64,000 nucleotides of DNA from Toxoplasma gondii ME49 (Eukaryota > Apicomplexa > Conoidasida > Eucoccidiorida > Sarcocystidae): NCBI RefSeq assembly GCF_000006565.2, contig NC_031477.1, positions 822,669-886,668 on the forward strand. Direction: 5' to 3'. The first letter of the stretch is position 1. Each line of letters opens with the position of its first letter. This document shows, piece after piece, positions 13,201 through 23,500 of the stretch. Position numbers and translations under genes: made by a program. The notes below the pieces were generated by a model. That model was not told the DNA's origin, did not search any database, and saw nothing but the letters and a program-made list of their open reading frames with translations.

Positions 13201-16200
13201 ATGAAGAGGTCGAGCGCGAAAAGGGCAGGAGAGAAACAGGCGAAAGAGACAACAAACTGAAGGAAAGGGAGGAGAGCGAAGAGGACCGTTTATCTCACGA
13301 AGGCGTCGCACTCGCGCCCGATGGCGCTGGAGAGCAGAGAGAAGTCCCAGATCGTCAAGAAAAGGAGACGCTGGAGCACTGGAAGGCGCTTCTGGTCGAC
13401 TGTCTCGAGGAGGCACTGCGCAGAAGAGACAGAGGCGTTTCTGTTTCCGACCTCGGAGAAGACAGACACAAAGAGGAGAACGCATTCCCCTGTAGCGCAA
13501 AAGACATAAACCGAGATGCCTGGATGTTGCTTCCGGACCGCCTCGCGAAACAGACAGAAGACCTGCGCGCTCTCGCTCGTCTCCCGCACATGTCGGAAAC
13601 TTTCCTTCTCCTCTCCCGAGCAACAAACCGGCAGAGAACTCCGCACAACGGGCTCTCACACGATGACGAAGAGGCTGAGGAAGAAGAAGACGAGACTGAG
13701 GAAGAAGAAGAAGACGAGACTGAGGAAGAAGAAGAAGACGAGATTGAGGAGGAAGAAGACGAGATTGAGGACGAAGAATCTGGTGTTTGGAGGGAAGAGC
13801 CAAGCAGGCGAGACGTAGAAGCGTCTCAGAGGGTATGGATGAGCAAGATTTTTTCGCGGTACGACACCGACGGCGGCAGAGGCGATCTGGACCGCGTCAT
13901 GGCAGTGGACTCAGTTCAACTCATCTACCGAGGGCCTAGACAAAGTCTTCTCTCATCTCTTCAGGAAGGGAAAAAACGCGCAAACCTGGAGACAAGCGGA
14001 GACAGGGACCACCTTCGCCGCTGTCTCCTCCTGCTCTCTGAGACTGTCCGAGGATGTGCCAGCAACGCGAGCGTCTTGCGCATGTGGAGCAGCGCAGGGA
14101 ACGCGACTCGAGAGGAAAGAAGAGCACAGAAAGTCGGCGAGAAAGGAAGGGTAGAGAAGAAGAAAAAGACAGAAAGAACGCAAAACGAGGAGGAGGAACA
14201 GAACGAACAGAGTCTGCACCGCAAAGAGGGCAATGCTGGAGGGACAGGGAAAGCGCAAACAAACCGACGGACAGAGGGGTCTCTCTCCTGCGTGTCTTCA
14301 ACCAGTTTCGCCTCTTCTCTCTCTTCTTCTTCCTCTTCTCTCTCTTATTCCTCTTCTTCATCTTCACCTCCCGCCTCGTCTTCTCTGTCTTCTTTCTGCG
14401 GGAGGCGAGAACGCGAGTTCCCTCTGAAAGGTTTGCTGACTGCGGCGAGGAATCGGGATGTCGTAAGCGGAAGAGTTTTTAGAGCTCCGTGTAGCCTTCT
14501 GTGATCGCCGGCTGCGGCTGACAAATGCAGGACAGCCTCTCTCGTCTGTGGTGGGCGTCTTGATAGTGCTGTATCTTTGGTGTTGTTCTCTCGTCGCTGC
14601 TCGCGCGTCGCCTGTCTCCCGTCTACGGCCGAGTGGCAACGGCGACCTCTCCGTGACGCGTCGAACAAAGTTCGTGGACAGGCTTTCGGCTGCAGGCGAT
14701 TGACCTTCAGCACTCTTAGCTGGCCAAGTCCACGAGGCGTCGCGAAGAGCTCGTCTCTCTCTGTCTCGTCTCCAACGAATCCTCTCTTCAGTGCCGTAGG
14801 GAATACATTGTCCGTGGTTCTCCTCAAGTTCTAGACAGGTCTGTTGGTGGGGCGTCTGCACAGAGGCCGTCTCCACTCACCCCCTGGACGAAACCGGTCC
14901 ACAGCTTTTCCTGCTTCCCTGTCGCGCTTTGCTCCTCTCCAGTTCAGCTTTTTTTTCGCCGACTTGGTTCTCCACCGTCCACCTCTTTCGTGTCTGCTCC
15001 CGTGCTCTCTCTCTTCTCTCTCTTCTCTCTCTTCTCTCTCTTCTCTCTCTTCTCTCTCCTCTCTATCTCCCCTCTCTTTTCTGTCTCCTCTCTATCTTCT
15101 CTCTTTTCTGTCTCCTCTCTCTTCCTGCCGCCAGCCGTTTTTCGTCTCTTCCTGTTTCCTTTGTCTTCCCTTGTCTCTGAGTCGCCTTTGTTCCCTCTCT
15201 TGTTCGCGGAACGCGTTCCTAGAAACTGCAGCTGGTGCGAAGAGTGTCTCGAATTCTTGCATGCTCAGAAAGACAGTTTCTCTGTCTCGTCTGCCTAAGA
15301 ACTGGAAACGGTGGAGAGTTCTGTCGCGTTCTTTGCAGATCCTGCCTGGCCTTCCAGAGACCTACGAGCGCCTCGAGTTCCTCGGCGACGCCCTCATTGG
15401 GCTCCTCGTCACTGAGTGGCTTTTTTCGCGATTCCCCAACTTCAGAGAAGGCCCACTCAGCGAAGCGAAAAACGTTCTTCTCTCGAACATGTTCTTCGCC
15501 AGAAAACTCCTCCGAAGGTCACACACTCGCTTCCAAACTCAGCGGCACACATGCACATACACAAACATAATCGTCCTCACATAGATATGTACATACATAT
15601 ATATATATATATATGCATGTATATGCATATACAAATATATATACCCTAAATGCATTTATATGCAATCATATATGTAGATATATATATATATGTGTATATG
15701 TATGTGTATATGTATATATGTTTGTATATGTACAAGTGCGGCTGGTATGTGTGTGTGCGCGGACGAGTTTCAGGGAAAACGAGAAAGTCGTGGACTCCGC
15801 GCGACTCGTTCGCTTCTTTCTGAGCAGTTTCTCTGCATCTGTGAAAGAGGTATTTAGATAAAACAGGCACAAGTCCACGCGTGTCTCTGCAAACATGTCT
15901 TCTGTTCGTCAGATGCAACGCTGTGGGCCTCGATCCGTCAACAGTCCTCATTTGCAAGCGACGGCTTTCGGCCGCTGCTGAGCCCTGTGGCTGTGCTGCG
16001 CTCCCGAGGGAGGACAGCGAGACGTCGCGAAAATCGCCTCGAGAACGAAGGCCAAAGGGCGGGGGGAAGAATCGGAAACGCAGCGCGACCGCCGGAAAAC
16101 AGGGAGAAGGCGAGGACGAGACAGACGCCCCAGCAGGAAGAGAGAGCAGACCAGAAGAGGAAGAGAGAGAAGAAGAAGAAAGAAAAGAAGAGAGAGAAGA

Positions 16201-17338
16201 AGAAGAAAGAGAAGAAGAGAGAGAAGAAGAAGAAGAAGAGAGAGGAGAAGAGGAAGAGAGAGGTCCTATTTATGATTTGGGGGGGATCTCCCGTCGCTGT
16301 AGAGGGGGACCAACATGTTCGTGTGTCTGTTTCGTTTGTGCGATGGAAAAACTCAGAGGCTTGGCGAGAGATGTAGCCTCGCAGGAGGCTGCGAGAGACT
16401 TCGAGGTCTGCGCTGAAGAATTCATCTGGAAGAAAAGGAGAGAGGCTCCGAGGAGGCTCCGAAGAACAGCGCAGGGATGCGCAGAGAAAGAGCTGCGCGC
16501 TGGGGGAGCGAAGAGCAGAGAAGAAGAAGAAAGCGAAGAAGAAGAAGAAAGCGGAGAAGGGAGGGAAGGCGGAGATGAGAGGCCAAAGGGAGGAAAGACC
16601 GTGCGTGGACAAGAAGCGCTGGGGAAGGCAGAAAACAGAGAAGACGGAAAAGGAGAAAAAGAAGAAAAGGAAGAAAAAGAAGGGAGAGGAAACGAGGCGC
16701 GGACGCCTTCAGCGTGGGCACACACCAAGAGCGTAGCGGATGTCTATGAGGCTTTGGGAGCTGTCTCTTTTATTTCAGCAGGTTACGATGTCCAGGTAAG
16801 GCAACGCGTCCGTCAGTTTGCTTGTCAGATTCTCGACATTCTTTGTCGTGTGTTGGTCGGCTTTTCTTTCCATTCTTTTTCGGGAGAATCGGCAAGCGGC
16901 CGCGTCGCGCCGTCGAGAGGGGACTTCGAGCGCGTCCACTGCAGATCCGACGGATGTCGACAGACTGTTGGAAACTTTTCAACATGCAAAAAAGTCCATA
17001 GAGCCGCCCTCGTCAATCTGCCGTGACGTGAGTCCCCGGATAGGCACTCTTAAGTTCGGTCGGACTCAAGTCTCCGAGAAAGTCGCGCGTCGTTGTCTTC
17101 TCTCGGTGTCCTTCGTTTTGGATTTCGGTTTTCGTGCTCTTCTCGGCTCGGCCGCCAGCTTTTCATGGCTCTTGCGTTCGTTCCTGTTCCACAGGCGGTG
17201 TGGCGGGCGATTCGGGGAGACTTCGAAAGCTGCGCCGCGCAGGTGGAGAAGTTCTTGGTGCAGGTCGTCTCCAGTTCGGGAGCAGAAGATCCTGGCCTCG
17301 ACACAGGAGGAGGAGAAGAAGAAGAAGACGAAAAATAG
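2..17338 (+). CDS. Dicer: Dicer-like endoribonuclease (5' end outside window)
   Basis: Dicer cuts double-stranded RNA into small RNAs. Proposed exons: <2-3948, 4449-5106, 5599-5979, 6404 to about 7144, about 7574-8115, 8696-8871, 9780-9841, 10680-10785, 10944-11054, 11395-11527, 12172-14462, 15339-15517, 15913-16795, 17195-17338; phases agree at every junction except the exon 4/5 junction (7120-7574), which is unresolved. Domains in order: a Hel2i-like stretch (about 790-900), helicase C-terminal motifs V and VI (VLEEGIDVPACN at about 2368, QAKGRARK at about 2448), a Dicer dimerisation-type domain (about 2955-3480), a PAZ-like end (LLPISEPMFQ joined to EISWMPAILYQLE), RNase IIIa (RLEFLGDAVLK at about 12267; ADVIEALLGA at about 12759) and RNase IIIb (RLEFLGDALIG at about 15370; ADVYEALGA at about 16732). 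Both RNase III domains keep the acidic residues. About 3,450 residues lie in the window, far longer than usual Dicers, because Ser-, Glu- and Lys-rich insertions split the domains. No C-terminal dsRBD is seen. Confidence 0.93.
4105..4153. repeat. TA microsatellite in Dicer intron
   Basis: An alternating TA tract followed by TACATA/TATACA variants lies in the intron between 3949 and 4448. Confidence 0.9.
4911..4990 (+). repeat. GAA/GAG run coding poly-Glu in Dicer
   Basis: An imperfect GAA/GAG trinucleotide run of about 80 bases lies inside a Dicer exon (4449-5106) and codes for an uninterrupted Glu stretch followed by KKWSW. It is flanked by other Glu/Lys-rich sequence. It sits between the dimerisation domain and the PAZ-like region and is probably a length-variable linker. 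Confidence 0.9.
5775..5890 (+). repeat. GAAGGA/GAAGAA run coding acidic linker in Dicer
   Basis: A purine-only run of GAAGAA and GAAGGA units codes for Glu/Gly repeats in the Dicer exon at 5599-5979. It is followed by an ordinary-looking segment (LMRVEVEKPAKTMFIDLP) before the gtgagt donor at 5980. Confidence 0.85.
7196..7395. repeat. TATA/TATG microsatellite cluster in Dicer intron
   Basis: Several alternating TA and TATATG tracts (7196-7248, 7285-7305, 7360-7395) are separated by short unique stretches, in the unresolved exon 4/5 interval of the Dicer gene. Confidence 0.9.
8430..8495. repeat. GATA tetranucleotide repeat in Dicer intron
   Basis: Imperfect GATA units (agata, gataga) lie in the intron between 8116 and 8695. 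A short TA tract at 8601-8650 precedes the next acceptor. Confidence 0.8.
8998..9132. repeat. CATACATACTTA tandem repeat
   Basis: Tandem tetra- and dodecanucleotide units related to CATACTTA and TACATGCA, ending in an alternating TA/TG tract, lie in the Dicer intron between 8872 and 9779. Confidence 0.9.
9309..9424. repeat. TATATGTATATGTAAA minisatellite
   Basis: About five near-identical copies of an 18-base unit (tatatatgtatatgtaaa) lie in the same Dicer intron. Confidence 0.9.
10156..10275. repeat. TA/TGCATA microsatellite in Dicer intron
   Basis: Alternating TA with TGCATA and TATTTA variants, in the intron between 9842 and 10679. Confidence 0.85.
11657..11812. repeat. TATATACATA microsatellite in Dicer intron
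   Basis: Units of TATATACATA and ATAAATACAT run for about 150 bases in the intron between 11528 and 12171. Confidence 0.9.
11897..12094. repeat. GAGAGAAGAGAGAA purine minisatellite in Dicer intron
   Basis: Nearly 200 bases of pure purine on the + strand, built from AGAGAGA, AGAGAGAA and GGGAGA units, lie just before the RNase IIIa exon acceptor. A mirror-symmetric polypurine tract of this length can form triplex DNA; that is inference. Confidence 0.92.
12172..14462 (+). CDS. Dicer: Dicer exon carrying RNase IIIa and a long acidic insert
   Basis: This is the largest downstream exon of the Dicer gene. It opens with VSRALTAPQS, which resembles the RNase III helix leading to the signature. The signature RLEFLGDAVLK follows, and the second acidic cluster KAQADVIEALLGA comes about 160 codons later. 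Human-type RNase III domains need far less sequence between these parts. The extra material includes a Glu/Lys-rich block at about 12345-12535 and a second at about 12835-13100. The last third of the exon has an acidic tandem repeat and a Ser-rich run, then the start of RNase IIIb (REFPLKGLLTAARNRDV). The donor at 14463 (gtaagc) joins in phase 0 to ILPGLPETYERLEFLGDA at 15339. The acceptor at 12172 completes a codon begun at 11527. Confidence 0.85.
13675..13778 (+). repeat. Acidic 21-base coding repeat in Dicer
   Basis: Tandem copies of a unit coding for roughly EEEEDET/EEEEDEI lie within the RNase IIIa exon. Copies differ by a few bases and stay in frame, so length changes would be tolerated. 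Confidence 0.88.
15002..15125. repeat. CTCTCTT pyrimidine repeat in Dicer intron
   Basis: Tandem TCTCTCTTC units followed by related TCTCCTCTC units, in the intron between 14463 and 15338. Confidence 0.85.
15339..17338 (+). CDS. Dicer: Dicer exons carrying RNase IIIb and the C-terminus
   Basis: Three exons (15339-15517, 15913-16795, 17195-17338) encode the second RNase III domain. The signature YERLEFLGDALIGLL is in the first. A donor after 15517 (phase 2) joins 15913, giving RCNAVGLDP. A charged insertion of about 200 codons follows, with a (GAA/GAG)-rich run at 16150-16255. The second acidic motif KSVADVYEALGA ends at 16757, and GYDVQ joins AVWRAIRGDF in the last exon. The protein ends in an acidic tail, EEEEDEK, at 17338. 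The retained E, D, D and E of this domain suggest it can cut. The absence of a following dsRBD differs from metazoan Dicers, although such domains are absent in some protist and fungal Dicers. Confidence 0.85.
16150..16260 (+). repeat. GAAGAAGAAAGAGAA coding repeat in Dicer
   Basis: A purine run coding for Glu/Arg repeats lies within the RNase IIIb exon 15913-16795. It forms part of the insertion between the two catalytic motifs. Confidence 0.85.
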
Positions 17339-17919
17339 AAGAGACGGAAGAAGAGGGGCAAGAAGCAGCGTGGGGAGAAGACGGAGAAGGAGAGAAAGAG
17401 GGAGAAGCAAGGACGAAGAGGCATCGTTTCGACAACTGTTTTTCCAATTTTTTCATGGCGTTTTAAGTGTGTCGAGCAAGAGGCAGGAGACTCGGAGTTA
17501 GGTGAACGAATCCTGTCGCGAGTCGAGCAGTTGAAAAATGGTATGTTGCAAATGTCATCACTTCGTTTTTCTACGAGATCTGTGTGTCTCCGTCAGCGCA
17601 TGCCTGTCGGAGCGTCGGCGCTTTCACAGCAAAAGAGGTATGCATGCGTTTCCAGGAGATGTTCTAGAGCATGTCCATGTGTATGACGAAGGGGAACGCT
17701 GGCTTTCCAGCGACGACGTCGTGCGTCGTCATTTTCAGTGTCTTTCGCCTCTTCAAAGATCGAAAGATCGAACTCTTGTCAAGCTCCAGTGTCTCCCTTC
17801 TTGCACTTCTGTGAGAAAGAACGGTGCCAGGAATACCGCCTGGAAAGGGGCTGTTTCCGACACTAGGAAACGGAGACAAGAAGAGACACAAAAAGTCGTC
17901 GACGCGCCGTGGAGGGAAA
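17339..17919. other. Gap between Dicer stop and next tentative gene
   Basis: This stretch holds the Dicer 3' untranslated region and probably the upstream region of the next gene. I see no conserved coding exon and no repeat array. The first part (17339-17440) is purine-rich. Confidence 0.6.
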
Positions 17920-20297
17920 ATGGTGCAGGAGAACACATTCGCCGAAGTATTCGCTGAAGCTTCCCTCGGCCAAGAGTCAACCTGGTTCGACTCGACGCAG
18001 GCATCGGAAAAACACAAGTCGTACACGGCAAAGGCGGCACAGCTGCGGAAAAAGAAACGCTGCGAAGTAACTTTCTAGACCGGCCGAGGCCGGTGATGGC
18101 TCTAGACAGCTCTAGAAAAGTCTGCTTTTTCAGTACACGGAAACGTATGTGCCGCATATTTCCAGATTTTCATGGGCATCGCTACAGCGGTCACGATGGA
18201 ACTCTAGAAATGCATGAGTCGCGAAGGAGACTTCCTCGATGTCTCTGCTTAGAATGCAGCAGAGGACTGTGCGCGGCGAGGCTGCTGAGAGGCTTTCGCT
18301 TCCTTTTTGATTGACAGAGAGCAGAAAATGCGGAGGAAAAAGGAACTGCAGAAACGAGCTCGAGAGACTGCGTCTCTTCGGTGGAGTTGCTTTTTTTCTT
18401 CCTTTGTCTTCTCTCTTCTTCTCCCGCGACGCGTGCTACAAGGATTCAGACACTCGCCTGCTAGTCAGCAGAAGTTGAGGGATAAAATAAAGTCTTGGGG
18501 GAATCTCGAAAAAAAGTCGACATCGAAGAGTTTTCTGGAGATAATATTCAGAGGCAAACACTGCTGTCCGCTTGTCAGTCACATGCAAACATATCCAGTT
18601 TCGACTCGCAGGTGACTCTTGGCCTCGAGCGTTCTCTCTCTTCTTCTCTCGATTCTTCTCTCGATTCTTCTCTCTTTTCTCTTCTCTCGATTCTTCTCTC
18701 TTCTCTCTTCTCTCTTCTCTCGATTCTTCTCTCTCTTCTCTTCTCTCGATTCTTCTCTCTTCTCTCTTCTCTCGATTCTTCTCTCTTTTCTCTTCTCTCG
18801 ATTCTTCTCTCTTTTCTCTTCTCTCGATTCTTCTCTCTTCTCTCTTCTCTCGATTCTTCTCTCTTCTTCTCTCTTCTCTCGATTCTTCTCTCTTCTCTCT
18901 TCTCTCTTCTCTCTTCTCTCGATTCTTCTCTCTTCTTCTCTCTTCTCTCGATTCTTCTCTCTTCTCTCTTCTCTCGATTCTTCTCTCTTCTCTCTTCTCT
19001 CGATTCTTCTCTCTTCTCTCTTCTCTCGATTCTTCTCTCTTTTCTCTTCTCTCGATTCTTCTCTCTTTTCTCTTCTCTCGATTCTTCTCTCTTCTCTCTT
19101 CTCTCGATTCTTCTCTCTTCTTCTCTCTTCTCTCGATTCTTCTCTCTTCTCTCTTCTCTCTTCTCTCGATTCTTCTCTCTTCTTCTCTCTTCTCTCGATT
19201 CTTCTCTCTTCTCTCTTCTCTCGATTCTTCTCTCTTCTCTCTTCTCTCGATTCTTCTCTCTTCTCTCTTCTCTCGATTCTTCTCTCTTTTCTCTTCTCTC
19301 GATTCTTCTCTCTTTTCTCTTCTCTCGATTCTTCTCTCTTCTCTCTTCTCTCGATTCTTCTCTCTTCTCTCTTCTCTCGATTCTTCTCTCTTCTCTCTTC
19401 TCTCGATTCTTCTCTCTTTTCTCTCTCGAGCAATTTTTCTTCGCTTCCACGAGAAAAAGGTAATTCATTCCTACTGTCTCTTCCATTCCGCTGTCTCTTT
19501 CACTCTGCTGTCTCTTTTACTCTGCTTTCTTTTTTACTCTGCTTGCATACGCAGAGGAGACAGGGGGAGCCTTGTTTCGTTTTTTGTCGTTTTTCTTTTC
19601 TTCATGGCAGTGTGTTGCCTTCAAGTCTCTCGTTGCTTGCTTGCATGTGCTGGCTGCATGCATGCATGCACTGTGCGTTCACCGGAACTCCGGGTCCCGT
19701 TTTTTTACGCGCTGTCCGAAGGATCGAGTTTCCTTTTCCTTTTTCTCTTTTCAGGCAGTTGTCGAGGGGAGAAGAAGCGGCGCTTCTGCGCGTTTTCGAG
19801 GAGGCCGCAGCGCGGGCGTCTCTGCACATGCGAGGCGTCGCTCTCTGCTGTGACAGACAAGACAAGCCGTCGATGTGCCTGTCTTTCTTCTCGGCTTGTC
19901 CCTTCGGTGGCCGTCTTTCTCTCTTTCTCCGCAATTTTCTCTCCTCTCTCCTCCTCTTTCTTCTCCCCGTTCTCTGAGCTCTCTTCAGTTCTCAGATGCG
20001 GGAGGAGAAAAACGAGAGGAAACGACTTACGGAAACTCTCCGAATCTGCTCCGCGCGAAGACAGAGGCTCTTTGTGCCGCCCTCGACTCGTTGGTGGGCT
20101 GCAGTCTCGGCGAGTTTCCCTCCGTCCTCACAAGTACGGATGCTCGACTTCACAGGTCGTTTCTGGAAAGGATGCAAGCAGTGGCGCGGAGAGAAGAAAT
20201 GAAGTCTCGTTCTCGTCTGCGTCCGATAACGACACAGACAATGCTTGTCAGGCTTCTTCGACCTGCAAGTTTCTCGCCAGATGAAGTCGACTACTAG
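17920..20297 (+). CDS. Tentative multi-exon gene of unknown function
   Basis: I do not recognise this protein. A phase-consistent model is 17920-18066, 18318-18380 (weak), 18552-18611, 19759 to about 19912, 19996-20297. The ATG at 17920 has a good context (AAAATGG) and starts MVQENTFAEVFAEASLG. The donor at 18067 is gtaact, and the exon ending SSFDSQ has donor gtgact at 18612. The 19759 exon reads LSRGEEAALLRVFEEAAARA, which looks helical, and the last exon reads KTEALCAALDSLVGCSLGEF and ends at 20297. The intron 18612-19758 is mostly minisatellite. Phase agrees across all these junctions, and the low-repeat exons have coding-like composition. No domain, signal peptide or membrane segment is apparent. 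It could instead be an extension of a neighbouring transcript. Confidence 0.45.
18633..19432. repeat. CT-rich minisatellite with TCTCGATTCT units (800 bp)
   Basis: About 30 copies of a unit close to TCTCTTCTCTCGATTCTTC lie in one intron. The only purines on the + strand are in the CGA of each unit, so the opposite strand is almost pure purine. Variant spacings (TCTTTTCTC, TCTTCTTCTC, repeated TCTCTTC) recur in the same order in the left and right halves (about 18835-19080 and 19085-19330), which suggests a larger duplicated unit of about 250 bases. All three + frames are nearly stop-free here, which creates false reading frames. Confidence 0.95.
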
Positions 20298-20501
20298 GGG
20301 GGAGGAAGGAACTGTAAGGAAGAAATAGAACAAGGAAAGAGAGAAGAGAGAAGGGAGATTTCCTCGTTCTTTTCTCGTGTCTATTCGCCGTCAAAAAGAG
20401 TCTCAGCTGCTCCCATCTTTCTTCCTCTCGCACTGTCTCTCTTTGTCTTCTTTTCGTCTCCTGGCCTTGCGGAGACCCCAGCGCGCCTGGCCGCGTCCAA
20501 C

Positions 20502-23500
20502 ATGGTGTCTCCTGTCTCCTTTCTGAAATCAACGAAGCGCTGCCTTCTCTGCATGCGTGGAAGCCAAGGAGCGCGCCTGTTATTCTTCCTTGTCGTCTCG
20601 GTCTCGCTTGTTCTCGCTTTTCTCCCGACAGTCTTCGTTGGTGTCGCGGCGCTGACACAAACGCGCTTTTCTTCCGTCGCCTTTTCTGTCTCGCCACAGC
20701 CTTCTTTTCAAGATCTCCTCTCGTCTCCGCCTCATTGTCTCTCCTTCTCTTCTCCCGCGGTCGTTTCTTCTCCGTCGTCGCTGTCTCGTCAGAGGGAGGC
20801 CGAGCACTTTGTTGCCCGCCTTCCTCGGGCGTCCCTCTTGCGCGGAACTCCGTTCGCTTTCCTTTCTTCGCTTTCGTCGTTCTCTTCTTTTCGTGGTTCT
20901 CGCCTCCAGTCTCCTAAGCCATGTTCCGCTCGCAAGTCCTCTCCTCGGTCAGCTCTCACACCTAGCTCCGTTTCTCCCTCGTCTTCAGCTTCTCGCTGTT
21001 CGTCGCTCTCAGCGCGTCATGCCGCGCCTCGCAAGTCTTCGCTGGCTGCGCTCGTGAGTGAGGAGGCTCTCGCGCCAGAGGGGAAGCAACGAAAAACCGG
21101 TGCCTCCTTCCCGGGCACTCCCTCGGTCGCTGCCTTCCATATTTTGATCGCTCCCGTCGCTCTCTCTGCCTCCGACCGCGCCGAAACGCGTAAAACGCCA
21201 AAAGGAAAACCACAAAGACGAGAAGGAGAACAAGGAGAAGGAGAACAAGGAGAAGGAGAACGAGCAGAAAAAGAACAAGGAGAAGGAGAACAGAGAGAAG
21301 GAGAACAAAGAGAAGGAGAACAAAGAGAAAGAGAACAAAGAGAAAGAGAACAAGATTTGAGTGCTGCTCATCGTGTGAGAGAAGGTTTGCAGGCGCTTTT
21401 GTGGGAATCGAAGATCCAGGGAGAATTGACTTTTGATGTGTTTCCGAGTGAAGAAGCGGCAGAGGCTTTTCTCGCGACTCTTCCTTCTTTTGTTTGCTCC
21501 TCCAGGGAAGAAGAAACTGGAGGCGAGGCTGCGGAATCCTCTCACGCAGAAGCTTTCTTGAGGAGAAGATCCCAACAGGAAGAAGAGGATCATATGCGGC
21601 TTTCAGATCGCCTCTGCAGTTTCAGGCGTCAGAGACCGGCAAACTCGCTCCCCGCCGCAACCGTTTCGCCGTCGCCTTCTCTCTCTCCTCCTTCTGTTCC
21701 GGCCTCGCGCGCTTCCGCGCCCTCCGATGAGGTGCAGCGTTGGCTGCTGCCTTCTCCGGTTCGGGTGTACATCCACTCGAGCTCGCGGGGTCTGGCGGCG
21801 ACGCGTGTGATGTCTGACTTTTCAGAACTGTCTGTCCTGGCGGATTTCGTAGCGCCGCGCATGTCACGAAGAGAGGCTTACGGCGTCGCCTTGAAGATGC
21901 TCGAGCGCGGCCTGCGAGAGGCGTCGGCAGGCAGTGCAGACACTGCGAATGTACTGCTGGAGAACTCGCGGCGGACGCTGCCGCTGCGCAGCGGCGTTCT
22001 CATCTCCGACATTTTCAGGAAACAAGCTGAAATTCTTCTTCGATGTCGCAAGGGTCACGAAGCAGTCAACGCCGCCATCCATGCCGTCGAGGTGAAGAGG
22101 CGAGAATTTCAGAAATGAAGTGATATGTCTTCACGAGACCCAATCCCTGGGATTTCGAAATCGTCTCTGTTTGTCTCTGCCGCAGTTCAGCTCAAAGTGT
22201 CACCTCTCTGTAAAAAGAAAAAACGAGCAAAGCGACCAACAAAAAAAAGCGATACTCGGGAGGGAGAAGGGACAGCTCACCTGCTGCGTAAGGGGGAGAG
22301 GGAGCTCGGAAAGCACTGCCTACGTTGTGTCACGGTCATCTCTGGGGGGTACCTCTCCAGTCATGAGATGTTAGCAACTGGACGACGCAGAGAAGGATGC
22401 GCGGGAGATATGGAGGCCGCCTGGAGCCTCAGGGCCGAGGCCTTCAGAGCCGCAGAGAGAGAGAGGAGAAAGAAGCAGATCCGGAGAGAGAAAGGAAAAA
22501 CAACAGTGAAAAGACACAGCATGTCGAGGGACCCGCTCTCAAAAACCACTTGGAGCTCCACATCTGTAGAGACGTACAGTGGGTCTGTGTCGAGTCACTC
22601 TAAGAAATCTATGCATCTACCTGTATATATATATATATGTATGTCTGTCTTTGTGTGTGTGTGTGTATTGTAGATTTGTGTATAGGTTTCTATCTACCGA
22701 GCCATCTATGATGTATCTGCATTGGAGTTTCGGTCTTGAGAGAGAACATTTTTTCTTGCGGGAATGGAGACATAACAAGCCGACCACAGGGACGGGGGGA
22801 AGTGGGCGTTGTAGAAGTAGATTAGATGGAAGATTTCCTTCATCTGGTGTTTTCTCCTGTTCTCTTCGTTCTCTCTTCCCTCTCTTCTCTCTGTCTCTGT
22901 CTCTGTGTCTTTGTCTCTCGCGTCTGCCAGGGGACCTCGCTTGCTTTTCAGCTGCTCCCCGCATCTGCGGACTTTTTCGACCTCGTTCTCCAGTGTGCTC
23001 CGACTTTCTTCACACAGGCTGCTCCGGAGTACGCGGAGGCATGGGGAGCCCTCGGCGACGCGTACCGGTCTTTGCATCGTTTCTGGGAGGCCCGAAGCGT
23101 CTATGAAATTGCTTCTTTTCTCTCACCCTTGGGAAGCAAGAAGTTTTCTCTCCTCCTTCGCGCTCTCAACCGAGTTGTTGCAGGCGCAGAGTCGGATCCA
23201 GAAGTCCTGCAAGCGAACCTTCCAACGGCAGAGTGAGCGTTGCGTTAAAAGGCCGAGATCGGCGTTCTTTCTTCGTCTCTCGACCGTTTGCCTCAGGTGT
23301 CAAAACATAGCTGGTTCTCTGGGGGACCTCGTTTCTCGTGGACAAGGTTCCGCCGCGAAAGATGACTCTGCACCGCCACCCCTTTCTCTGCCGGGTCGGC
23401 TTTGTCTCTATCGCGAATGTCCTCGAGTTTTCACGGATGTCCTGTCATTTTCTTCTCGTTTTCTCGAGTCTTGGTCTTCAGCCTGCGTCGCTGCATTTCC

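Noticed and set aside
18495..20284. Long Ser/Leu/Phe-rich open frames over the minisatellite (and Arg/Glu-rich frames on the other strand)
   Set aside because: The repeat unit lacks stop codons in all + frames, so openness is a composition effect. Plausible splice sites place the array in an intron.
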